Source: Solen grandis | Lineage: Eukaryota > Mollusca > Bivalvia > Adapedonta > Solenidae | Direction of reading: 5' to 3' | DNA: 64,000 nt | Assembly (NCBI GenBank): GCA_021229015.1 | Contig: CM037782.1 | Span: forward strand, 59,017,591 to 59,081,590 | Shown here: in pieces, positions 32,699-45,826 of the stretch | How positions within the stretch are numbered: the stretch's first letter is position 1 | Layout of the letters: every line of letters starts with the position of its first letter | Notes under the pieces: generated by a model | Told to the model about the DNA's origin: nothing | The model's input: the letters and a program-made list of their open reading frames with translations, nothing else | Database searches by the model: none | Position numbers and translations under genes: made by a program

Positions 32699-35228
32699 AA
32701 CAAGAGGGCCATGATGGCCCTGAATCGCTCACCTGAGTACCATTGCTTCAACTGATGTCAAGGTTTTTAAACAGACAAGGATTCTGATATAACTTAATCT
32801 AAAACATTTTACCCCTGACAATACTACACACCAAATACCTAAGCAATGGGCCATATGGTTTCAGAGAAGACTTGGGCGCAGGGTCATTTATCACCGTAGG
32901 GCCAAGACTTTGAAAATCTTTGTAATGAACCATTAGATGCTACTACATACCAAAAATCTTAGCTCTAGGCCTTATTGATTCATAGAAGAAGATTTTTTAA
33001 GATTTTCCTATTTAACTCTATGTAAAACAAGTGACCCCTGGTGTGGGGTCATTTATCACAATTGGGCTATGATTTGTACAATCTTGGTAGTGGCCCATAA
33101 GATGATGCTACATACCAAATATCTAAGCTCTAGGCCTTATGGATTCATAGAAGAAGATTTTTTAAGATTTTCCTATATAACTCTGTGTAAAACAAGTGAC
33201 CCTGGTGCGGGGTCATTTATCACCATAGGGCTATGATTTGTACAATCTTGGTAGTGGCCCATAAGATGATGCTTCATACCAAATATCTAAGCTCTAGGCC
33301 TTTGATTCATGAAGAAGATTTTTTAAGATTTTTCTATATAACTCTATGTAAAACAAGTGACCCCTGGTGCGGGGTCATTTATCACCATAGGGCTATGATT
33401 TGTACAATCTTGGTAGTGGCCCATAAGATGATGCTACATACCAAATATCTAAGCTCTAGGCCTTATGGATTCATAGAAGAAGATTTTTTAACATTTTTCT
33501 ATATAACTCTATGTAAAACAAGTGACCCCTGGTGCGGGGTCATTTATCACCATAGGGCTATGATTTGTACAATCTTGGTAGTGGCCCATAAGATGATGCT
33601 ACATACCAAAAATCAAAAGGTTAGGCCTTGTGGTTTCGGAGAAGAAGATTTTTTCAAGTTTTTCCTATATTAGCCTATGTGAAATCAAGTGACCCCTTGG
33701 GCGGGGCCAATTTTGACCCCAGGGTCATAATTTGTACAATCCTGGTAGAGAGTCATAAGATCATGCTACATACCAACAAGAGGGCCATGATGGCCCTGGA
33801 TCGCTCACCTGAGTACCATTGCTACAACTGATTACAAGGTTTTTAAACAGACAAGAATTCTGATATAACTCAATCTTAAACATTTTAGCCCTGACAATAC
33901 TACACACCAAATATATAAGCACTGGGCCTTATGGTTTCAGAGGAGAAGACTTAGTGCGGGGTCATTTATCTCCAAAGGGCCACCATTTTGAAAATCTTGA
34001 TAATGAACCATTAGATGATGCTACATACCAAATATCTAAGCTCTAGGCCTAATGGATTCATAGAAGAAGATTTTTTAAGATTTTCCTATATAACTCTGTG
34101 TAAAACAAGTGACCCTGATGCGGGGTCATTTATCATCATAGGGCTATGATTTGTACAATCTTGGTAATGGCCCAAAAGATGATGCTACATACCAAATATC
34201 TAACTCTAGGCCTATGGATTCATAGAAGAAGATTTTTAAATTTTCTATATAATAAAACAAGTGACCCATGGTGCGGGGTCATTTATCACCATAGGGTCAT
34301 GATTTGTACAATCTTGGTAATGGCCCATAAGATGATGCTACATACCAAATATCTAATCTCTAGGCCTTATGGATTCATAGAAGAAGATTTTTAAACATTT
34401 TCCTATATAACTCTATGTAAAACAAGTGACCCCTGGTGCGGGGGCATTTATCACCGTAGGGCTATGATTTGTACAATCTTGGTAATGAACCATTAGATGA
34501 TGCTACATATGAAATATCTAAGCTCTAGGCCTAATGGATTCATAGAAGAAGATTTTTAAAGCTTTTCCTATATAACTCTATGTAAAACAAGTGACCCATG
34601 GTGCGGGGTCATTTATCACCATAGGGTCATGATTTGTACAATCTTGGTAATGAACCATAAGATGATGCTTCATACCAAATATCTAACTCTAGGCCTTATG
34701 GATTCATAGAAGAAGATTTTTAAAGATTTTCCTATATAACTCTATGTAAAACAAGTGACCCCTGGTGCGGGGGCATTTATCACTGTAGGGCTATGATTTG
34801 AACAATCTTGGTAATGAACCATTAGATGATGCTACATACCAAATATCTAAGCTCTAGGCCTAATGGATTCATAGAAGAAGATTTTTAAAGATTTTCCTAT
34901 ATAACTCTATGTAAAACAAGTGACCCCTGGTGCGGGGTCATTTATCACCGTAGGGCTATGATTTGTACAATCTTGGTAATGGCCCATAAGATGATGCTAC
35001 ATACCAAATATCTAAGCTCTAGGCCTTGCAGTTTTGCAGAAGAAGATTTTCAAAGTTTGCATTTTTAAAATCTATTTTTAGCTCCTGTGACCTACTTTTT
35101 TAACCAATCTGAATAATTTGTACAACTTTGATAGAGGGCATCATAAGGATGATTCCTGTGAAGTTTGGTCAAAATCCCTTCAGCGGTTCATGAGGAGATG
35201 TTGTTTAAAGCAAATTGTTGACGACGGA

Positions 35229-35264
<36 letters not shown>

Positions 35265-35660
35265 CGGACGACGGACGACGGACGACGGACAAAAGGCGAT
35301 CACAATAGCTCACCATGAGCACGTTGTGCTCAGGTGAGCTAAAAATCAAAAGGCTAGGCCTTGTGGTTTCAGAGAAGAAGATTTTTTAAATTTTCATTTT
35401 TAAAATCTATTTTTAGCTCCTGTGACCTAATTATGCGATGGACCAGAACCATTTATACAACTTTAGTAGAGCTTCATCCAAGGAACATTCCTGCAAAATA
35501 TTTTTCAAATTGGCCAAGCCGTTTAGGAGGAGATGTTGTTTGAAGCAATTGTTGACGCCGGACGCACGGACGCACGCACGGACGCACGCACGGACGACGG
35601 ACGACGGACAAAAGGCGATCAGAAAAGCTCACCTTGAGCACGTTGTGCTCATGTGAGCTA
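32699..35660 (+). repeat. Tandem-core element A, GCTCACCTGAG type, with a nested copy
   Basis: Starts AACAAGAGGGCCATGATGGC, motif CGCTCACCTGAG. The core units are ~165 bp (AAGTGACCCCTGGTGCGGGG, CATAAGATGATGCTACATAC, CTAAGCTCTAGGCCTTATGG), running to 33774. It resumes at 35342 (ATCAAAAGGCTAGGCC) after the nested element, and ends with a GACGGACGCACGG stretch and the 3' hairpin CTCACCTTGAGCACGTTGTG...GTGAGCTAA at 35660. The 146-codon open frame across three units (33233-33673) is repeat translation, not a gene. Confidence 0.85.
33775..35341 (+). repeat. Tandem-core element B nested in element A
   Basis: A complete element: AACAAGAGGGCCATGATGGC start, about six ~165-bp units, 3' adaptor (GAGGAGATGTTGTTTAAAGC), (ACGC)n/(ACGG)n run at 35226-35292, and terminal hairpin ending GTGAGCT at 35340. 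Removing it restores the host sequence CTACATACC|AAAAATCAAAAGG, as seen uninterrupted near 43012-43032. Confidence 0.88.
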
Positions 35661-36695
35661 AAAAAAGAAGAGAGAAAGACTTTTTCGTTAGAGTTCCGTG
35701 TGCGTATCAGCGACATGAGCAACATTACAAATGATTAAAAATTTTGAGCCTCATAAGTGATGCCTACAGGTATTGTGTGAGCTCCTTACATTTTTTTTTT
35801 CGAATTTCTTTGTGACATATGCACTATTTCCTGATTTAGTAAACGGAATACGAGCCCCTTTTCTAATGTGACAGCAGACAAAAATAATTGAGAGCTTGAA
35901 TTTTAAATATATGACTGAGACTTTGAATAACAGCATTTCTTCTGTCTTGTATCTCATGTACCAGTAAATTATATTCGTCTGTGACACTTGACTATTTTAT
36001 ACCTTTAGAGTTTCAAGGGCTGTCTCAAAATGCGACCTGTACAAAACCAGATCAGATTGCCAGAACTTCAATAACAGGTCATTAGTTTCACATAGTCTGT
36101 CACTCAAGCTCATCAATTACCTTGGAGATGATACTGAAACAACATGAAGTCTTGATTATGAGGTTTTCAGTAAAAAAATCAAATAAAAAAAAAAATAAAA
36201 AAAAATCTCACAAATGAATTGGTCAGCATGCTGTTTCTTCAGGAAATACATTTACATTGTATCATTAATTTAAAAAAAAAAACACCTGATGATATCTACC
36301 CATTTCCTGGTTTATGTTCTAAGACTATTAGCAGGAATTTCCTCTTCTCGACTTCAAAATGTATTTCCACTGTTAAGAAATGCATGTCATTATTAAAGTG
36401 CATGAAGTACTTCATGACAAATTTACTTTAAAAAATTGTCAGGGAAAAAATGTCATGATGATTCTTGTGATAGTATAGTCACTTCTAAATACATGTAAGT
36501 GTTACCCAATTCAATCTTTAAAATTTCATATCATCAAGAGTCTCTTATATTGTATTTAAACATTTATCGAAGGGTTTGAAAAAACGCATACACCAGGACA
36601 GACCATGTAAAAAGTCGGTCAACAATCAGGAAGTACTAAACATATCTCTAAGCAGACATCTATGTCCTGACCACTGAAATACCATATCAGAATTT
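35661..36695. other. Intergenic DNA, no gene seen
   Basis: AT-rich with A runs (36181-36206, 36271-36281). No features. Confidence 0.45.
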
Positions 36696-36860
36696 TGTTG
36701 TTGTGTTGGAGTTTGCCTTCACTGCGACAGTATTTCAGTCATATAACAATGCTAAGCTAATTACAGATAGAGAAAGACAGAGTCTGGATAAAATCACACG
36801 CCATTTGGAAGGCCTCCTCACATGAAACATCCAATCAGTCTGTACAGACTTTACACAGGA
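36696..36860 (-). mobile_element. SINE S1, decayed
   Basis: TTGTTGTTGTGTTGGAGTTTGCC and CACTGCGACAGTATTTCAGT match the S1 tail and centre. The head is not recognisable. Confidence 0.7.
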
Positions 36861-37101
36861 GTGTTCTAATATTTGAGGTAGTCAGTGGTCAACTGTTTAA
36901 AACCAGATTAGCATGCATGGTACTTACATACTTATCTGGTTTTACACTGGTTCCCCGATAAACACTTAAACCTGTCATAACAGCCCCTGTCCAGGGAATA
37001 AGAAAAAGTGCCTGCTTACCCCAGGTGGCTGCTTAATTGAGGCAAAATGAAGGATAAAATGCCAATCTGGGAAAATTAAAGCCGACCATGGGCAGGCTTA
37101 A

Positions 37102-37334
37102 CCCTTTCCCTCATAGAGAACACCATGAAAAGACCTATGCGAACAGCATAAAACCAGATCAGCCTGCGAGTAACTCACAGGCTGATCAGGTTTTATGATG
37201 TTTGCTGCTCCTCAGTGGTCTGGAAATTAGTATTTTGTAATTAAATTTGGTAAGGTTTAACTGTGGTTTTCTGCAGATCAGGCTTTATGTGATACCTATT
37301 GAGGGCATCAAAATGAGTCTATATGAGGGAAAGG
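37102..37334 (+). mobile_element. F1 MITE (copy 6)
   Basis: TTAA at 37098-37101 and 37335-37338. Palindrome present with arm substitutions (ACTCACAGG, GATGTTTGC). It stands head-to-head with copy 7 about 580 bp away. Confidence 0.9.
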
Positions 37335-37913
37335 TTAATGCAGGTTCAATTTTCATTTGAAGAAGGATGAGAAAATTCTGTGTGTTGAATCTGATCTGGA
37401 TTTGTAATGGTTAAAATTGAGTAAAATGACTTATTTCAGTGGCAAAGTTTAACCAAGAGCTACGCATGTGTATGCCAACGCCCTTCTGTTTTTATCTTAA
37501 GTAGAAAATAACAGATAAAAGAAAAGGGAGATAAACTTGGTCAAAATGGACCCAAGAGTTATGGCTCTTGATGAGAATATAGCCCATCTGATAGTGAACA
37601 AGTACCCATCTGTGAAGAACAAGTACATGAAGTTTGATGACAACGGTTTTAATACTTAGAAAATTATTATCACGGTTTAAGTTTTTCACTACAACTGCGC
37701 CATCAAAAACAACAATGACAACTCCAAACTGATGACAACACGGCGAATACCTAGACTTTTTCTTTTTCATTGAAAATCAGATGAGCTCAAAAACCAGTGA
37801 ACCTAAATTCAAACAAGCCTAAAAGCCCTATCAGTCTCAGGTTATCCTTGGTCAGATCAGGTCTTACACTGTTAATCTTCTCATTGAAAGGTACTAGTGA
37901 GTCACTGTTTTAA

Positions 37914-38120
37914 CCCTTTCCCTCATATAGACTCATTTGCCTGATCTGCAGAAAATCACAGTTAAACCTTACCAAATTTAATTACAAAATCCTCATTTCA
38001 AGACCACTGAGGAGCAGCGAACAGCATAAAACCTGATCAGCCTGCGAGTTACTCGCAGGCTGATCTGGTTTTATGCTGTTCGCATAGGTCTTTTCATGGT
38101 GTCCTCTATGAGGGAAAGGG
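37914..38120 (-). mobile_element. F1 MITE (copy 7), internal deletion
   Basis: TTAA at 37910-37913 and 38121-38124. About 27 bp next to the subterminal ACTCATTT block are missing. The palindrome is intact. Confidence 0.92.
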
Positions 38121-38124
38121 TTAA

Positions 38125-38684
38125 ACTGATAAGAATTCTTACAAAAATAAATTTGACATGAGGTATAAGCCTCAATTTTATATTGACTTCACATTCAAGA
38201 GAGGAAATTTGAGTGACGTTTAATTACCAAATAAGAAGAACAGGGCACTGTCAGTTGCATAAAACATATAGGAACAGACCACAAAACATTTAAGCAATAA
38301 AAATCAATACCAGGCCTGTAAGGCATGCCAATGTTGGCTACATTTTACAAAGTCTCAATATACTTAATACAACAATAATAAACTGAAGTGACATGTCTGA
38401 TGAGAAACTATTATCCCTTAAACAGCTGATCACATCCCTCCATACGAATTCATGAGGCATGGAATTTCATTGTTTCATTGCCATAACAACAAATGATTCA
38501 CTGCTAGCTATCAGAAATACAATGAAACAATGAAAATTCAATTTTACATGCAGGGGGTGGGGGGTACATGTATGTGCTTTATACCTATTTACATATTAAA
38601 ATATAACAAAATTGCATTTTCAATGACTGTAGGTGAATTTTTCCTTTATTTCTATGAAATCATATGTATTATCTCAGTAATAAA
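38125..38684. other. Intergenic DNA, no gene seen
   Basis: No recognised features. Confidence 0.45.
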
Positions 38685-38880
38685 ATGATATCCTGCTAAT
38701 TACAGGTGGACGAATACCTCAAATTCACAGAGGCACCCTGGAAAAACCAAAGACTTATTGCAAGCCAGCTGTATCAAAGAATCATCACATGAACAATCCA
38801 AATGACTCTGATAGGATTTGAAACTATAGCAATTAGGGGTTACTATACGATGCCAAGTTTTGGCCACGGGGGCTCTACAA
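38685..38880 (-). mobile_element. SINE S1 relic
   Basis: GCTAATTACAGGTGGACGAA, TTCACAGAGGCACCCTGG and TTTTGGCCACGGGGGC align in order with the S1 body and head. The B box is mutated (GATTTGAAAC). Confidence 0.7.
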
Positions 38881-39325
38881 ATACAATGTGTATGTAATAC
38901 ACCGTCATTCTGTATTTGATTTGATTTGTAAATGCAATTTAATGATACAAAGCTCTAGACGAGTTTCGACATACGTTTCATTCTCTAAATCTAAAATCAA
39001 TGTTTAAATCTAAACTCTAATGAGTCTTTCAGCACATAGCCGAGTGCTAAAATGTTACAGGAATCATCATCATACTGATGGTATTTCTTGTCTCCATCTC
39101 GTGTTTAATCAGTCCCTGTGAAATCTTCAAGGATCATAATGCCGATGCAAAATATTGAAGATCGTTATATTGTAATTATGATGCACACCTAACTAAACAG
39201 CTCTGGCTGCATATAGAATTGGTCATGTCCAAATAGAGATGATTGTGTAGGTGCAAACTGTATCTTCATGTGTAATTTTACATTCTATATTTCTAGTGTG
39301 TACATGTACATTTAAGGGGAAAAAC

Positions 39326-39455
39326 ATGAGTATTCCCTGGAACATGTGTCAGCAGCTGAATAAAGTGTATGGGAAAAGTGTGACAGACAGATGGGCCAAC
39401 GGATGACAGAAAAGTGATCTCTATGTGTCACCTCTGCTTGAAAACTAGTATCTGT
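39326..39455 (+). repeat. Coreless GTGTCACCTGC element
   Basis: ATTCCCTGGAACATGTGTCAGCAGCTGAA, GTGTGACAGACAGATGG and GTGATCTCTATGTGTCACC in order (listed as separate blocks). Diverged copy. Confidence 0.55.
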
Positions 39456-39894
39456 GAACTTTGTTTTCCTTATCTTTTTAAAACATATAAAACACATTGT
39501 GTCTGCCTATCACACTTATTCTGTCACGCTTTATCTGTGTTTCAAAGAACACTCTTGTTCTTTTAGTTAGGATGGGGGTCTCATGAGGCAAAACTTACTG
39601 CCAAAATTATTTGAGAATCCTTTAAACAATCAAATCCATCACAATGACCTTTCACCTGTAAGAGTAACCTTGACCTTGGAGCGAAGGAATGACACATGAT
39701 CTTACTGAGGCAAAAAGTACAGCCAAATAATTTGAAAAAAATAAAAATAAAAAAAACATGGTGGTCTAAAAAATGAGGTGCAGTACTTAGAAAGAAAATT
39801 AGTCTCCATATAATTACACATACAGGTATATATAAGATTTAATTAAACAGCCAGAAAAAAAAAAAACACTGCTGTATCATTGAGCATATTCATG

Positions 39895-40110
39895 AGTTGT
39901 TGTCCTTAAGTTCACTGCCATGTCCAGCTAAATGCAGGTGGAGGAAGACCTCAAAAGCACATGGAAAGTTAAAACTAGTGATCTACTGCAAGCCACATAG
40001 ACTTTGGCTACCTCACAAAGAAAATCCAAGTGACCCCACCAGGACTTGAACCCACAGTATTGAGGGACTACGAAGACAGTGAGTGTGAACATTCTGCACA
40101 GTGGTCCCAA
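39895..40110 (-). mobile_element. SINE S1 relic
   Basis: CATGTCCAGCTAAATGCAGG, TGGAGGAAGACCTC, CAGGACTTGAACCCACAG (B box region) and a decayed head near 40080-40105. Confidence 0.72.
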
Positions 40111-41086
40111 GTATTAAAAAAAGATCAACCTTTAAGTGCATATGTACTTCTCAATCTGAGCTGTGAGACACTGGTTAAAGACTCAACCCACAAAACTTTG
40201 GTCTCAGGCAGTCTGCAGAGATTATCCAGGGACAAGATGTTTAGAGATTTCCACTTTTTTGGCTTAGAATGTCATAGAAATCTGTCAAATATGAGAAGAA
40301 AAAAAAACTTGTAAAAATGTGAACCAAACATAGGAATTACATCTTTAACTGGACATGATTAAGTTCTCTTGAGCCAAACAAGATTTCCATATGATTTGTT
40401 TTCCATACAGTATTATTTCCCCCCCCCCCCAGGCCTGAGATCATTTTCTTTTTCAATTTTGATAACTGTATAAGTCCCTGCAATATTATAAGGACATAAC
40501 GATAGATTTCAAATTCAATACTATCATAACTTTTTTTTTTTTCCAAAGGTACTTTCGATGTCTGAGTACATGAAAATTATTCATACAAAATTCAGCAGGA
40601 TCAAAAAGCTCTATCACCCTAATTCCTAGCCTCTGTGGTACAGCCATCAGTTGTATTGGAAATCCATTACACAAGTCCCCACACACAATATGCTACAGAG
40701 CTGGATAATGCAATTCAAATAGACAAAATGGAGCTCAAAAACTATGGCCTTGCAGTGCCTAACTGTAGTCAGTAAAACATTGATTCTTCCCCGCTAAAAA
40801 TTGCCTTTTCTATAACAAGCAATAACAAGGCATTATGTGGGAGTTCTTTTCAATTGTGTTCTGAAGTTGAAAGCAATTGTTATAATTGTTATTCCAATCA
40901 TTTTGACAAACACACTTCTGTCTGACATATCATTGTGCTTTATTTAAACTCCAGGCAGAGGAAATAACTTATTAATCATAAGTTATGAATAAAAATCACC
41001 AGTCACATTAAATATATATGTTGCTTCGGACACTTGAAAATGCTTGGCCATTAAATTATTCACTTTGCCTGACCATGGGTAATGAA
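40111..41086. other. Intergenic DNA, no gene seen
   Basis: C run at about 40421-40430, T run near 40531. No coding signal. Confidence 0.45.
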
Positions 41087-43280
41087 AACAAGAGGGCCAT
41101 GATGGCCCTGGATCGCTCACCTGGTATCATTAGGCTATGTAAAATCAAGTGACCCCTGGGGCAGAGCCAATTTTGACCCCAGGGTCATGATTTGAACAAA
41201 GTTGGTAAGAATCGACTAGACAATGCTACACACTACCACACTCTACTTGGTAGAGGTCTATTAGCCCATGTTACATACCAAATATATAAACTCCAGACCT
41301 TGAAGATTTTTCTAGTTTTTTTTTCCAATATAAGTCTATGTAAAATCAAGTGATCCCTGGAGCTGGGCCAATTTTGACCCCAGCGTCATGATTTGAACAA
41401 ACTTGGTAAGAAGCGACTAGAAATGCTACACACCAAATATCTAAACTCTATGCTTTGTGGTGTCTGAGAAGAAGATTTTTTTTTTTTTTTTCTATATTAG
41501 CCTATGTTAAATCAAGTGACCCCTGGGGCGGGGCCAATTTTGACCCCAGGGTCATAATTTGAACAATCTTGGTAGAGAGTCATAAGATCATGCTACATAT
41601 TAACTAGATGTGGGTGTTCCTCAGAACACTTGTGTCGCCTGCATTTAAGCATGTTTGATGAAAGAATTGACTAGAAAATGATCTTTAAATACTAAAACAA
41701 AAATTATTTTTTTTTTTTTTAAAATATTCAAACAGTGCAATATGTAATAATTTTCCCGAGCACTTTCGACTATACAGTCTTCATCAGAGGAGTGTCAGAA
41801 TGACTATGAATTCAAAACATTAACTGTAAGAAAAATTATGACGTCATTAAGCACTTATGACGTTAATTATATATATGTTGCAAGTTTGTAGTCATCATTA
41901 TCATTATTGAGTTATCATTCTTGTGTACTGCACTCAGACCAATGAGATCTACTACTATAAATGTTTAAGGCAACACTTCAAATACTTTACAAGTTATGCA
42001 CCACACAAGAATTAAATCCAAAAAAAAAAGGGAAAAACTCCAAAAATACAACAGTTATCATTCTTGCACAATGCACTCCATGAGATCTTTCCACCTGTGA
42101 GGTTTCAAGTCAGCACCTCAAATACTTTTTGAGTTATGCCCTGGACAAAAATTAAGACTGAAAATCAACAAAGGGCAATAACTCAGAAAATATGAAAGTC
42201 ATGGTTATCATTCTTGTGCACTGCACTCCACCTCAATGTGATCTATCCATGTTTTAAGTTTCAAGGTGATACCTCAAATACTTTTTGAGTTATGGTCCGG
42301 ACAAAAATAAAACAATAACTCAGAAAATATGAAAGTCATGGTTATCATTCTTGTGCACTGCACTCCACCTCAATGTGATCTATCCATGTTTTAAGTTTCA
42401 AGGTGATACCTCAAATACTTTTTGAGTTATGGTCCGGACAAAAATAAAATCTCAGAATCAACAAAGGGTAATAACTCAGAAAATACGAAAGTCAGAGTTA
42501 TCATTCTTGTGCACTGCACTCCACCTCAATGTGATCTATCCATGTTTTAAGTTTCAAGGTGATACCTCAAATACTTTTCGAGTTATGCTCCGGACAAGAA
42601 AGTGTGACGCCGACGACGACGCCGACGACGACGACGACGACGACGGACAAAGTGATCCCTATGTGTCTGCCATGCTATGCAGGCGACACAAAAATCAAAA
42701 GGCTAGGCCTTGTGGTTTCAGAGAAGAAGATTTTTCAAGTTTTTTCTATATTAGCCTATGTAAAATCAGGTGACCCCTTGGTGGGGCCAAATTTGATCCC
42801 AGGGCCATGATTTGAACAATCTTGGTAGAGAGTCAAAAGATCATGCTACATACCAAAAATCAAAAGGCTAGGCCTTATGGTTTCTGAGAAGAAGATTTTT
42901 TAAGTTTTTCCTATATTAGCCTATGTGAAATCAAGTGACCCCTTGGGCGGGGCCAATTTTGACCCCAGGGTCATAATTTGTACAATCTTGGTAGAGAGTC
43001 ATAAGATCATGCTACATACCAAAAATCAAAAGGCTAGGCCTTGTGGTTTCAGAGAAGAAGATTTTTTAAATTTTCATTTTTAAAATCTATTTTTAGCTCC
43101 TGTGACCTAATTATGCAATGGACCAGAACCATTTATACAACTTTAGTAGAGCTTCATCCAAGGAACATTCCTGCAAAATATTTTTCAAATTGGCCAAGCC
43201 GTTTAGGAGGAGATGTTGTTTGAAGCAATTGTTGACGCCGCACGCACGACGGACAAAAGGCAATCAGAAAAGGTGAGCTA
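41087..43280 (+). repeat. Tandem-core element C, GCTCACCTGAG type, with a nested GTGTCGCCTGC element
   Basis: Start AACAAGAGGGCCATGATGGC. Units of ~165-190 bp (AAGTGACCCCTGGGGCGGGG, TTTTGACCCCAGGGTCAT). It is interrupted at 41602-42691. The 3' adaptor (CAAGCCGTTTAGGAGGAGAT) is followed by a shortened terminus ending AAAGGTGAGCTAA, so the 3' hairpin is lost. Confidence 0.82.
41602..42691 (+). repeat. Full-length GTGTCGCCTGC tandem-core element
   Basis: Begins AACTAGATGTGGGTGTTCC with the motif GTGTCGCCTGCAT (about 41632-41644). It has about four diverged ~150-155-bp units (GCACTGCACTCCACCTCAAT, CTCAAATACTTTTTGAGTTA, GGTCCGGACAAAAAT), then a (GAC)n run at 42604-42652, and ends GTGTCTGCCATGC-TAT-GCAGGCGACACA. 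Its core unit is the same satellite as in 58625-59253. Confidence 0.85.
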
Positions 43281-43780
43281 ATAGAGATATATAAATGTTC
43301 TCGTTTGATCATGATGAAAATTAAACAACCCAGAATGCCAGTTTCTAACCTTTGACCTGTAAGTAGGTCCATGACCTTGTAATATGGACATGGGTCATGA
43401 ACCTGTACCAGGTTGCATACCATCTCATTGTGCTGAGGAACTGTACATAGTTATTTGACAATCTTTAACAGTATGATGAAACTGCCTGAGCAACTTCTGT
43501 TACATCAATATTTGACCTTCAACTTTAGTGGAACTGACCTGAACCCTGGTCATACACATTCACAATGTCTAACCAAGATTTTTCCAAACATCTCAATGCA
43601 TGATATTTACCATCTAGACAAAGTTGATAATCTGCCTTTCTGCCCACCTGCCCTCCTTCGCAAAGTTAATATCCAGGTTCCACTGTTGGGAAAAGTATCA
43701 GTAATATTTAAAAGGCCTGTCATATCTAACCTTTTACTGGTAACTGTGCCATCTCTCCTCAAATAACCTTGTATAACCAT
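43281..43780. other. Intergenic DNA, no gene seen
   Basis: Repeated TGACCTTG/TGACCTGnA words suggest an old repeat. The 103-codon open frame at 43455-43766 has no recognisable domain. Confidence 0.4.
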
Positions 43781-43784
43781 TTGA

Positions 43785-43987
43785 TATGCATGTTAAATTT
43801 CTTCATTGGACTTGTTCTTTCTTCATTTTGGACTGAACCATTACTTGTTTATGGGGGTGCTTGCTGAAAACTTTACTGAATAGTGAACAATGCAGAACAT
43901 GATCAGACTGCACTGATGTGCAAGCTGATCTTGGTCTGCACTGGTCGCAAAGGCAATCACACGTGCTCACAGCATTGCAAGGGTTAA
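43785..43987 (+). mobile_element. TTAA MITE family F3
   Basis: TTAA near 43793 and 43983-43986. CTTCATTTTGGACTGAACCA, then the palindrome CAGAACATGATCAGACTGCAC...GTGCAAGCTGATCTTGGTCTG, right end GCATTGCAAGGG. Best-preserved F3 copy. Confidence 0.75.
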
Positions 43988-44570
43988 TTGTTTTGAATAG
44001 AACTATTAGAACAACAAAAATCATATTTTTCTCTTTTTTTTTTCAAGCATAACAGGGCTGACTTTAACTGATCATCATTTCGTAGATACACACAATGCAT
44101 TTTTGATTCCATATGAGTTTATAATTGTTCATCATTTCATTTATATAGAAGTTTTAGATTTTCTTTTTAAAAATGAGTTCTACACACTGCATATATACAT
44201 CACAGAAATTCATGCTATAAAATATTCGTCAGTTTTATTCATTTATGTCATGTTTATTAAGATTAAAACTTTTCTATATACCGTCTGTGACAAAAATTAA
44301 CCATTTCTCTACAAGTTTATCAGACATGATAAGCAAAACCCTCAAAATGAAAAAAATATCTTTCTTTACTGATAAGGTATTAAAAAGTATTTCTTTTATA
44401 TTAGTACATGGGAAGATAACCCAGGTTTTATTGGATGTAAAGAACAATATACTGAAGTTATCTGTCAATGTTTGAACTTAAAACTGGGCTTTGCAGACAA
44501 ATATATAATAAATTTGTGCATAAAATATTGTGGCATTTCTAGCTGATTCAAACGTCCTAATCCCTTTTAG

Positions 44571-44802
44571 CCCTTTCCCTCATAGAGGAAACCATGGAAA
44601 GACTTATGCAAACAACATAAAACCAGATCAGCCTGCGAGTAACTCGCAGGCTGATCAGGTTTTATGCTGTTTGCTGCTCCTCAGTGGTCTGGAAATGAGG
44701 ACATTATAATTAAATTTGGTAAGGTTTAACTGTGGTTTTCTGCAGATCAGGCTTTGTGATACCTATTGAGTGCGTCAAAATGAGTCTATATGAGGGAAAG
44801 GG
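44571..44802 (+). mobile_element. F1 MITE (copy 8)
   Basis: Right TTAA at 44803-44806, left TTAG (44567-44570). TIRs and palindrome present with a few arm changes (GCAAACAACAT). Confidence 0.9.
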
Positions 44803-44807
44803 TTAAC

Positions 44808-44995
44808 TTGTATAGACACGCATTTTGCCGTATTAGCCAACCATGCAGACTCACATCATGGTCTCCTTTATTTGCTCATATATTTTAGCTTGGATTACAC
44901 ACAGTAAGATACACTGTTTCTTGAACCAAATAAAATTTGGCAAAATACGAGTCATTGTCATAAACTTGTACATGTACATTCATGAGGAATAGAGA
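44808..44995 (+). mobile_element. F2-like MITE, decayed
   Basis: GTCTCCTTTATTTGCTCATA and TTGTACATGTACATTCATGAGG match the F2 right half. It abuts F1 copy 8. The right end GAATAGAGACTAAAC is degraded. Confidence 0.5.
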
Positions 44996-45654
44996 CTAAA
45001 CTTTAAAATCATGAAACACTTCAAGAAAAGCAATAAATCACAAGCAAGAGACTTTCTCATCTAAATCAGAGATGACGACTTCCTACACATTTTCTTTTTT
45101 TTTATTATTATTTTGATCAGAGTTTCTTTTTTTAGATTCCCCATAAGAGTTCCAGATTAAACTCCAGTATGTTAGAATCAAACTTTGTTTAGGAAGTTGT
45201 AGTGGTAAATAATGGCTTACATTTGACGTGGTGATTTTTGGAGGGTAATATACAAAGCTTAAGCTTATCCATTTCTAGAGACTGTAAAATCAATCGACCT
45301 GTCAGCATCTTCACATTATTACAGACCTTGAAAAAACAGGCCAGGGGAACAGACAAGCATTTGCATAATTACTTAATTCAAGATTTTCAAACTGATAGGC
45401 AACAATATAACTAAATTAAAATCTGGGGGAGAGTCAATCACGCCTGTAAGGTATGCTTTATATTAGGCAAGTCCTGGCATACACCTAGTACTGATACCAC
45501 ACTAATTCAATATAATGACCCCTACCACATCAGAAAATTTCTTAGCTTTCTGAAACAAGGGAATCACTGGGTTATAAAAACATAGATGCTAACACTGTAC
45601 TACTTGTATTTGAGACACTGTTCTATATATATGCTGGTTACTCAATTATATTAA

Positions 45655-45826
45655 CCCTTTCCCTCATAGAGGACACCATGAAAAGACCTATGCGAACAGC
45701 ATAAAACCAGATCAGCCTGCGAGTAACTCGCAGGCTGATCAGGTTTTATGCTGTTCGCTGCTCCTCAATGGTATAGAAATGAGGATTTTATAATTAAATT
45801 TTGTAAGGTTTAACTGTGGTTTTCTG
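45655..45826 (+). mobile_element. F1 MITE (copy 9), 3'-truncated
   Basis: TTAA at 45651-45654, intact palindrome, stops after TGTGGTTTTCTG. About 65 bp including the right TIR are missing. Confidence 0.88.

Noticed and set aside
33233..33673. 146-codon open frame with a repeated MICTILVVAHKMMLHTKY pattern
   Set aside because: It is translation of three ~165-bp satellite units. The frame breaks in the neighbouring units and the same DNA recurs elsewhere without it.
43455..43766. 103-codon plus-strand frame
   Set aside because: No recognisable domain, and it lies in old repeat-like DNA with recurring TGACCT words.
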